NCBI GenBank assembly: GCA_030671465.1
Contig: DAOVIP010000169.1
Span: 1 to 5,167, forward strand
Origin: Candidatus Aminicenantota bacterium
GTDB lineage: Bacteria > Acidobacteriota > Aminicenantia > UBA2199
Length of the DNA: 5,167 nt
Reading direction: 5' to 3'
How positions within the stretch are numbered: the first letter of the stretch is position 1; the number at the start of each line of letters is the position of its first letter. Below, one piece after another: positions 1 through 5,167 of the stretch. The translations under genes were made by a program, and so were the position numbers. The notes beneath the pieces are model-generated. The model was not told where the DNA came from and made no database searches. It saw only the letters and a program-made list of their open reading frames with translations.

Positions 1-1945
1 AGAGTCACAGCGGTGGATATTACAGCCAATGGGCGAACAGCTATATCCGGGAGTAAAGACAATACACTCAAAATCTGGGATATCCCTTCAGGAATATGCA
101 CAAAAACTTTGAGAGGGCACTCCGGAGAAATTGTATCTGTTCATATGACGCCTGATGGTGTAACTGCAATTTCTGGAAGCATTGACAAAACCATCCGTAT
201 CTGGGACATTAAAAATGGAATCTGTATAAAAACCCAGCATCTAAATGAAACTGTGAGTTCAGTAAATGTTAGCGCTGACGGAGTGATGGTTGTATCTGGA
301 AATATTAACGGTGATATCCATGTATGGGATCCGGAATCAGCAGAGTGCGTTAGAACTTTCAAGGCGGATAGCAAACAATTAAAAACATTGCATATTACGC
401 CTGATGGGAAATTGGCTGTATCCGGTGGTTTTGATCAGATAGTCAAAGTGTGGGATACTGCATCTGGTAAAATTCTATTGAAGCTCCAGGGCCATAGTTT
501 TTATGTAAATAAAATTGCATTAAGTGCCGATGGGAGGATAGCCATCTCCTCGAGCTGGGAAGGCGGGGATCTTCGAGTGTGGGATCTACTATCCGGAACC
601 TGCAAAATGATTTTAAAAGGACATAAAAGCTGGGTATCAGGAATTTCATTAACACCGGATGGAGAGTTAGCAATTACCTGTAGCTATGATAAAACTCTTA
701 GAATTTGGGATATTACCAAAGGTAGATGTATTAGAATAATTCCTGCTCATGCAGATTTAATAAATGATGTTTCAATTTCCGAGAACGGAAGAATTGCAGT
801 ATCCGTGAGCGACGATAAAAACCTTCAGGTTTGGGACCTAGCCAAAGGAGAGCTAAATCCAGTTATTCCCAGGCATAAAGGTAGAATCCGAATTATAGAA
901 ATCATCCCCAACGGTAAAAAAGCTATAACCTCTGGTTTCAGTAAAATTCTTAGAATTTGGAATGTGGAAGAAGGGAAATATACAGGTATCCTTAAAGGGC
1001 ATGAAAATATAGTTGAATCCATCAATTTAACACCTGATAGGCAAAAAGTAATTTCGGCTGGAAGAGATAAAACCCTTCGGGTTTGGGATATTAAATCAGG
1101 CCGTTGTTTGAAAACACTTTCTGGGCATGGAGGTACTATTTTAGCCACAGTGGTAACTCCTGATGGCAATACTGTAATCTCTGCAGGCTGGTGGGATAAA
1201 ACTTTACGTCTATGGGACATTTCAACCGGTTATTGCCTTCGTGTGCTAAGAGAAAAAGTTACAGGGCAAAGATACACTGGTTTCATGAGAGATGCCAAAA
1301 GGAAATTAAAGATGAGAGGGCATACCGAGGGAATTAAAGCAGTTAAAATATCTCCAGATGGAAGGTTAATTATCTCTGAGTCTGTATCCAGAAATTTTTG
1401 TGTGTGGGATATCAGTACGGGGGAATGTTTGGTCAATCTATACTATTCGACAGAAATAATATCTCAAGATGAGTATAAACTAAAAAAAGAAGATTTTTCA
1501 ATAACCTCTGATGGACAAACAGTCATCTCTCCAGAACATGATAATTATACCCGACTTTGGGAAACCATCTCAGGTAAACGTGTTCCCCAAAAACATAGTT
1601 ATAAAAAGAAATTCACAGATATAGTTTTATCTCCAGATGGGAGAACCGCAATTACTATCTTAAATAAAAACAAATTAATAATATGGAATATAGTAACCGG
1701 TGTTCAACTGCAAACTCTTACAGGGCATCGATCTGATATCAATTTAATGAACATTACCCTTGATGGCAGGACAGCTCTTTCCGCCAGTGATAAAACAATT
1801 CGCATGTGGGATATATTTTCTGGAAAATGTTTGGCACGGTTCCATTCAAATGAATCAATCACTGCCCTTTCAAAGCCGGGATCTAACGGGCATGTTGTGT
1901 TCGGTACTGTCAACGGTCAGGTTCATTCATTACATTTACGAAATA
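1..1945 (+). repeat. Tandem WD40 repeats, 14 blades visible
   Basis: The conserved tryptophan codons of the WD motifs begin at 76, 202, 325, 451, 580, 706, 832, 958, 1084, 1213, 1405, 1558, 1684 and 1807. Most intervals are 123-129 bases, which is the 41-43 residue period of WD40 blades. Two are longer: 192 bases between motifs 10 and 11, and 153 between 11 and 12. The units are clearly diverged at DNA level, so this is an old protein repeat and not a recent array of identical copies. The last blade lacks a standard TPDG strand turn and looks degenerate or like the closing blade. Confidence 0.9.
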
Positions 1946-2313
1946 TTAAACAGGACTCACCAATAGTTACTCCAGTTAGGTTATTTCGATTTGATGCTGA
2001 TCTATCAATCCAACCAAAGTCATCACCATTCTGGTTTCCTGTTTATCCTGATGATAAAGCAATTCCTGGTTACTATGATGATTTCATATCTGTTTTTTGT
2101 TTATCCTGTGGGCAGCGTTTTATTGCAGAACCAAATATTCTGGATACTATAAATAGTATAAATAAAAATGCAAATTTGTTGCCCTTTCATTCCCCTTGTT
2201 TGGAGTTACCTGAAAAGGCCTGGCAGGAACCTAAACTCAATTCAAAATGCCCTAATTGTAACTATCCTTTAACATATAATCCCTTTATTGTGGATAATAG
2301 AGAGTTGTTTTAA
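1..2313 (+). CDS. WD40 repeat (beta-propeller) protein with C-terminal CxxC/CxxC zinc-ribbon-like module, 5' partial
   Basis: This is the C-terminal 770 residues of a large WD40 protein. The frame is open from base 1, and the codons before the GTG at 13 (R-V-T-A) already read as part of a WD40 blade. The real start is therefore upstream and the GTG is not a start. Fourteen WD-type motifs (mostly WD, with WN or WE in three) are preceded by TPDG-type turns and often a GH dipeptide, which are the family hallmarks. Fourteen blades fit two seven-bladed propellers. WD40 propellers are protein-interaction scaffolds with no catalysis of their own. In bacteria they are often fused behind NTPase (NACHT, NB-ARC), kinase, TIR or caspase-like domains, and that part would lie off-window. 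After the last blade comes a segment of about 120 residues with CLSC and CPNC pairs. There is no signal peptide or membrane segment in the visible part, so it is probably cytoplasmic. The family is certain; the role is unknown. Confidence 0.95.
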   Translation, partial: RVTAVDITANGRTAISGSKDNTLKIWDIPSGICTKTLRGHSGEIVSVHMTPDGVTAISGSIDKTIRIWDIKNGICIKTQHLNETVSSVNVSADGVMVVSGNINGDIHVWDPESAECVRTFKADSKQLKTLHITPDGKLAVSGGFDQIVKVWDTASGKILLKLQGHSFYVNKIALSADGRIAISSSWEGGDLRVWDLLSGTCKMILKGHKSWVSGISLTPDGELAITCSYDKTLRIWDITKGRCIRIIPAHADLINDVSISENGRIAVSVSDDKNLQVWDLAKGELNPVIPRHKGRIRIIEIIPNGKKAITSGFSKILRIWNVEEGKYTGILKGHENIVESINLTPDRQKVISAGRDKTLRVWDIKSGRCLKTLSGHGGTILATVVTPDGNTVISAGWWDKTLRLWDISTGYCLRVLREKVTGQRYTGFMRDAKRKLKMRGHTEGIKAVKISPDGRLIISESVSRNFCVWDISTGECLVNLYYSTEIISQDEYKLKKEDFSITSDGQTVISPEHDNYTRLWETISGKRVPQKHSYKKKFTDIVLSPDGRTAITILNKNKLIIWNIVTGVQLQTLTGHRSDINLMNITLDGRTALSASDKTIRMWDIFSGKCLARFHSNESITALSKPGSNGHVVFGTVNGQVHSLHLRNIKQDSPIVTPVRLFRFDADLSIQPKSSPFWFPVYPDDKAIPGYYDDFISVFCLSCGQRFIAEPNILDTINSINKNANLLPFHSPCLELPEKAWQEPKLNSKCPNCNYPLTYNPFIVDNRELF
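2020..2310 (+). other. C-terminal zinc-ribbon-like module of the WD40 protein
   Basis: Within the WD40 CDS, cysteine codons at 2098 and 2107 form a CxxC pair (CLSCGQRF). A second pair at 2248 and 2257 (CPNCNYPL) lies 50 residues later. Between them is an HSPC segment with a cysteine at 2197. Two CxxC knuckles at this distance are the usual signature of a structural zinc ribbon, here probably with an inserted loop. The module follows the last blade directly and ends the protein. Zinc binding is inferred from cysteine spacing only, and its partner (protein or nucleic acid) cannot be told. Confidence 0.6.
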
Positions 2314-2520
2314 ATTTGTTTTTTATATAAAACTTAATCCCTTTTATTTCTTTTCCTGAACCTGATTTTTCTGTATATATAGATAGAATACGAGATGGGA
2401 TTTTGGATGGGTCATATGTGTTTTTCCTGGTTTTTTTTGATACAAAATTTATAGAAAAGAGAGACAGCGACCGGTTTCTAGAAAATGGAGACCAAATACA
2501 AAATTCCCGGGGATTAATTT
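2314..2520. other. Intergenic region between convergent genes, no clear feature
   Basis: These 207 AT-rich bases lie between the stop codon of the WD40 gene and that of the oppositely oriented HD gene. Short open frames exist but none has a plausible ribosome site or protein-like composition. A 12-base palindrome, TTTTATATAAAA at 2321-2332, and a TTTCTAGAAA palindrome near 2475 are present. Neither forms a GC-rich hairpin followed by a T-run, so I do not call a terminator on either strand, although one would be expected here. Confidence 0.5.
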
Positions 2521-3039
2521 TTATATACTTCGATGTAATCTGTTGGGGCCATCAGCGGCAATGGACTCAAAGCATGAATCCATCTCGGTAAAGATATCCC
2601 AGCGATTCTCTCCTATTTTTTTTGCTGTTTTATCAACAACCATTAACTCCAGTTCTTCTTCCCTTTTTCCCTTCCATAGATTATCAGCCAAAGCGACCAG
2701 CAACTCTTCAAAAGAGCACTCCGTTTCCCTCCAGCGGGCATGGCTAAGGCAAAAACGGGCAATTTCAGGTTGCACATTATTTTTTAATAATAATTCAAAT
2801 CCCGCCTGCCCATGCTGATTCCCGGATTGAGTCAATTCATCGGGATGAACAATCTTACCGGCATCGTGAACCACAACCCCAATTCGCACCAGATTTTCAT
2901 TGATGTTAAGACCCAATTCTTTTAATTTCAATATTAGAATTTCAGAAGCTTCTCCAACCAGTTTACTATGAGTTAATAATCTATCTTTAGCCCCAAGTTT
3001 CTTGAGCAATGAAATAGCTTCCTCAACAGTTTTTATCAT
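2521..3039 (-). CDS. HD-domain metal-dependent phosphohydrolase, small stand-alone
   Basis: This complete 172-residue protein has the HD-superfamily metal-ligand pattern in order: H24 (LLTHS), H58-D59 in VVHDAGK, H76 (NQHGQ), H100 (LSHARW) and D119 (ALADN). The extra histidines between HD and the final aspartate are those seen in HD proteins that can hold two metals. The family hydrolyses phosphate esters, often nucleotides or cyclic nucleotides. The substrate here cannot be deduced, and no GYP motif or second catalytic domain is present. No signal peptide or membrane segment is seen. The ATG at 3039 is the natural start because it precedes the first helix of the domain, although no Shine-Dalgarno sequence precedes it. 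The gene converges on the WD40 gene and diverges from the right-hand pair, so it is probably a single-gene transcript. The family call is firm; the specific reaction is unknown. Confidence 0.9.
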   Translation of the reverse strand: MIKTVEEAISLLKKLGAKDRLLTHSKLVGEASEILILKLKELGLNINENLVRIGVVVHDAGKIVHPDELTQSGNQHGQAGFELLLKNNVQPEIARFCLSHARWRETECSFEELLVALADNLWKGKREEELELMVVDKTAKKIGENRWDIFTEMDSCFESIAADGPNRLHRSI

Positions 3040-3050
3040 GATTTTTTTAA

Positions 3051-3079
3051 ATTATAAACCAATTTTGTCCAAATATAAA
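3051..3079 (-). promoter_or_regulatory. Candidate sigma70-type promoter for the HD gene
   Basis: On the minus strand a perfect TATAAT (-10, bases 3056 to 3051) lies 17 bases downstream of TTTATA (-35, bases 3079 to 3074, four of six consensus matches). Transcription would start only about 5 bases before the ATG at 3039, giving a nearly leaderless mRNA. That agrees with the absence of a Shine-Dalgarno sequence. The region is AT-rich, so a chance match is quite possible. Confidence 0.35.
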
Positions 3080-3183
3080 TAGAGTCGTTACCGCAATAGG
3101 CTGAGTTTTTTCATATCTCCAATTCCCAAATAAAAATCATCCCCTTAAAAACGAATTGTTTAGAACGAAAGCCTAAAATTTAA

Positions 3184-3213
3184 TTGTTGTAATGATTTTT
3201 AATATGATAAAAT
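3184..3213 (+). promoter_or_regulatory. Candidate sigma70-type promoter for the 263-residue protein / radical SAM pair
   Basis: TTGTTG at 3184-3189 and TAAAAT at 3208-3213 are separated by 18 bases, a workable -35/-10 arrangement about 80 bases upstream of the ATG at 3294. The AT-rich context makes false matches likely, and TATGAT at 3203-3208 is an overlapping alternative with poor spacing. No operator or riboswitch-like structure is evident in the leader. Confidence 0.3.
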
Positions 3214-3282
3214 AATAAGTGATATTTCGATAGCTATAAACAATCCAAAGATATGTTAATTCGATTAAATGAAAAATAGATT

Positions 3283-3287
3283 AGGAG
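3283..3287 (+). promoter_or_regulatory. Shine-Dalgarno site AGGAG for the gene at 3294
   Basis: AGGAG lies 6 bases before the ATG at 3294, which is near-ideal spacing. This fixes that ATG as the start and shows that the ORF is genuinely translated. Confidence 0.8.
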
Positions 3288-3293
3288 TGAGTT

Positions 3294-4085
3294 ATGATAA
3301 TTTCCCATTGGAAGGGTTTTGAAATTGATAGTTCCGAAGGATACTATGCCTTTGAGAAAAACCTGGAAACCATAGAAGAGGCCTGGGATTTTTTGGAAAG
3401 ATTGCTCTCCTCTCCACTGGTCTGGGACCAGGTTTCATTTACCCTTCTGCCTCGGGAAAAGTTTAAACAGTATGTTGAGGATTATCTAAAGAAAAAAATT
3501 CGTCAGGGCATCATTAGAGAATTTGAATATGAAGATGAATTTGAGAAAGCAGAAATATTGGAAATCAGAGATGATTATGATTACACCGATATGGATGATG
3601 GTCATCTCCCTTCCCATATTGATCCCGATTATCAAACCATGATCCCTTTGTTTCTGGATATATTTCATCACCTTAAAACCTTTCTGTTATTAATCTCGGT
3701 TAATTTTTGTTTAAAACCCTTGGATAACCTGTCAGAAAACGAATCATTAAAATTTCATTCCTGGTTTTTAAATCAATTCAAAAATAAAAGAAAAGCCGAG
3801 AACAGATGGAAATTATATTATGATGTTAAAGAAGACGAATTCGAATTGACAGGTAATTCCGAAGCCGATTATACCTGGGAAAACTCCAAGGCTTTTGAGG
3901 CCAATTTTGAGGGTTATGCCGGACATCCATCTTCTTTCCGGATCAATATTCCTTCGCCAGATCCTTCCTTATTGGTTTATCTGGTTTCAACGATAATCAA
4001 AGATTGTGAATTTGTCTTCCGGGGGAATCATCACTGGATGGATTATGCGCCGGAAAAGTTACAACAGGTTAAAAATGAAGATTAA
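3294..4085 (+). CDS. Hypothetical acidic protein, 263 aa, upstream of radical SAM gene
   Basis: I do not recognise this protein. The start is well supported by an AGGAG site 6 bases upstream. It looks soluble and acidic. A basic patch near residues 65-75 precedes a strongly acidic stretch at about 76-112 rich in D, E and Y (EYEDEFEK, DDYDYTDMDD). A hydrophobic helix follows at about 116-140 (FLDIFHHLKTFLLLIS), too broken by charged residues and histidines for a confident membrane span. The C-terminal third (about 172-250) is rich in aromatics and ends near a GNHHWMD segment. Only two cysteines are present (139 and 238), so there is no metal-cluster or zinc motif, and no leader/core layout typical of a short RiPP precursor. 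It lies 39 bases upstream of the radical SAM gene, in the same direction with no visible terminator, so the two are probably co-transcribed. It could be an accessory protein or a substrate of that enzyme, or simply a neighbour. Confidence 0.85.
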   Translation: MIISHWKGFEIDSSEGYYAFEKNLETIEEAWDFLERLLSSPLVWDQVSFTLLPREKFKQYVEDYLKKKIRQGIIREFEYEDEFEKAEILEIRDDYDYTDMDDGHLPSHIDPDYQTMIPLFLDIFHHLKTFLLLISVNFCLKPLDNLSENESLKFHSWFLNQFKNKRKAENRWKLYYDVKEDEFELTGNSEADYTWENSKAFEANFEGYAGHPSSFRINIPSPDPSLLVYLVSTIIKDCEFVFRGNHHWMDYAPEKLQQVKNED

Positions 4086-4124
4086 GTTAGGAAATAAAGA
4101 GAAAAGCATTATCCCGTTTTTAAG

Positions 4125-5167
4125 ATGTGGAATTTGAATCCTGATATTAACCTTCGGCCGGAAGCAAAGGGCGCCCTGGTTTTTAATCCGGAAAATGCTG
4201 AAACCGTTTATCTGGATACAGAAGGTTTAACCTTTATAAAAGATATTTTAAACGGTAGTTTGAGCACCACAAAATTTTCGGTTTCCTTTTTTTTATTTTT
4301 GCAGAAAAAGGGAATTCTGGTTCGGGAGGGAAAACCCTCTCCGGATTCCATTAAAAAAATCGATTCGCTCATTAAAAACAGAATAACTCAAATCAAAAAT
4401 TCCCTGTCTGTACCGGAAACCCTGCATATTACTCTGACCAATACCTGTGATCAAATATGTGCCGGTTGTTTTTATTCCCGGGGAAAGGCTGACGAGGAGA
4501 TATTTATTACTGAAGAACTCTTTGAAAAAATTTTGGCCCAAGCCAGCTCTTCTAAGATCTTTCAGTTTGCCTTTGGCGGGGGAGAACCTCTTCTCCACGC
4601 CCGGATCATTGAATTTGTAGAAAAAAGCCGGAAGAAAAATATTGTGCCCAATATCACCACCAATGGCAATCTGTTGACACCCGAACTGGCTGAAAGACTG
4701 AAAGATGCCGGACTGGGCCAGATCCAGATATCTCTGGATGCGGCTGATAAACATCTGAACGCACAAACAAGGCCCAATTATACCCAGGCCTTAAAAGCCA
4801 TAAAAATATGCCGCAAAACCGGTCTCCGTTTCGGGATCAATACCCTGGTAACCAGAGAGAATTTCAGGAAGCTCCCCTCATTGATTACATTTTCTGAAAG
4901 GGCCGGAGCATCGGGCATCAATCTTCTGCGGCCCAAACCACCGGTTTTATCCTCAGGCTGGCTGGAGAAGGTTTCTTTAACGTCCAAAGAAAATCTTCAT
5001 CTGCACAAGATGCTCAGAAAAACCACTGGGCAAAAGAAAGTCGAGGTGACCCTGGATCAATCCCTTTCATTTCTGGCCTTCCACCGGAACCCGGAAGAGC
5101 TCTTTTTAAATGGTGTGTGGGGGTGTGGTGCGGGTCGGCGGTTTCTCACCATTGATCCCGGGGGTAT
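4125..5167 (+). CDS. Radical SAM/SPASM-type peptide-modifying enzyme with N-terminal PqqD-like domain, 3' partial
   Basis: 347 codons are visible and the frame runs off the window with no stop. Residues about 8-68 resemble a PqqD-like RiPP recognition element: LRPEAKGALVF, then a VYLDTEG turn, then helices ending in KKGILV. The radical SAM core follows. C108, C112 and C115 (CDQICAGC) form the CxxxCxxC site for the 4Fe-4S cluster that cleaves S-adenosylmethionine; GGGEP at 151-155 contacts the SAM amino group; TTNG (178-181) and QISLDA (201-206) are typical core strands. Near the edge, C334 in GCGAGRRFLTIDPGG matches the opening of a SPASM/twitch auxiliary cluster region, so the rest of that domain lies outside. 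Proteins with this order usually install crosslinks or other modifications in ribosomal peptides, though some are maturases of enzymes. An in-frame TAA at 4095 and no other start codon after it support ATG 4125, but no good Shine-Dalgarno is present. Translation may depend on the gene 39 bases upstream. Confidence 0.93.
   Translation, partial: MWNLNPDINLRPEAKGALVFNPENAETVYLDTEGLTFIKDILNGSLSTTKFSVSFFLFLQKKGILVREGKPSPDSIKKIDSLIKNRITQIKNSLSVPETLHITLTNTCDQICAGCFYSRGKADEEIFITEELFEKILAQASSSKIFQFAFGGGEPLLHARIIEFVEKSRKKNIVPNITTNGNLLTPELAERLKDAGLGQIQISLDAADKHLNAQTRPNYTQALKAIKICRKTGLRFGINTLVTRENFRKLPSLITFSERAGASGINLLRPKPPVLSSGWLEKVSLTSKENLHLHKMLRKTTGQKKVEVTLDQSLSFLAFHRNPEELFLNGVWGCGAGRRFLTIDPGG

Noticed and set aside
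13..15. GTG as the start codon of the WD40 gene
   Set aside because: The frame is open to base 1 and the residues before it continue the blade pattern, so the gene is truncated by the window edge.
2321..2332. TTTTATATAAAA palindrome after the WD40 stop as a terminator
   Set aside because: It is all A/T with no loop and no GC stem, so it would not form a stable intrinsic terminator.
2498..2525. AAAATT...AATTTTT around CCCGGGG as a terminator for the WD40 gene
   Set aside because: Pairing is interrupted and the central CCCGGG leaves no loop; it is too weak to call.
2403..2591. 62-codon forward ORF overlapping the end of the HD gene
   Set aside because: It has no ribosome site or recognisable protein features, and half of it lies antisense to a well-supported gene.
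1..3039. WD40 plus HD phosphohydrolase as a two-gene defence or signalling system
   Set aside because: The genes are convergent with a 207-base gap and separate promoters, and nothing visible links their functions.
3253..3279. Eight-codon ORF (MLIRLNEK) just before the Shine-Dalgarno of the 263-residue gene, possible leader peptide
   Set aside because: It has no good ribosome site, no run of regulatory codons and no attenuator hairpins; such ORFs are expected by chance in AT-rich DNA.
4293..4766. 157-codon reverse ORF inside the radical SAM gene
   Set aside because: It is antisense to a coding frame with unmistakable radical SAM motifs; its length is a by-product of that gene's codon use.

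Overview
This 5.2-kb bacterial window is AT-rich. Its layout is a long forward WD40 gene cut by the left edge, a reverse HD-domain gene, a divergent intergenic region, and a forward pair: an unrecognised 263-residue protein and a radical SAM enzyme cut by the right edge. No rRNA, tRNA, transposase, CRISPR array or phage gene is visible. The organism cannot be named from this sequence. Large WD40 tandem-repeat proteins and radical SAM/SPASM peptide maturases are common in large-genome environmental bacteria such as Desulfobacterota, Planctomycetes and cyanobacteria, so the source is probably one of these or something similar. That is inference from lifestyle-type gene content, not a phylogenetic result.

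Bases 1-2313 encode the C-terminal 770 residues of a WD40 beta-propeller protein. Fourteen WD-type motifs are spaced mostly 42 codons apart, followed by a C-terminal module with two CxxC pairs that looks like a zinc ribbon. The N-terminus, where such proteins often carry an effector or NTPase domain, lies outside the window. Bases 2314-2520 hold no convincing gene or terminator. Bases 2521-3039 (minus) encode a complete small HD-domain phosphohydrolase with all expected metal ligands.

Bases 3040-3293 separate the HD gene from the divergently transcribed pair on the right and hold candidate promoters for both directions. Bases 3294-4085 encode an acidic protein that I do not recognise, preceded by a good Shine-Dalgarno sequence. 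After a 39-base gap, an ORF from 4125 runs off the window end. It encodes a PqqD-like (RRE-type) N-terminal domain fused to a radical SAM core with CxxxCxxC, and the start of a SPASM-type C-terminal region. This architecture is typical of enzymes that modify ribosomally made peptides (RiPPs), so 3294-5167 is best read as the left part of a possible RiPP or peptide-modification locus. Its precursor and other genes would lie to the right, unless the 263-residue protein is itself a partner or substrate. Nothing in the sequence links the WD40 and HD genes functionally to the radical SAM pair.
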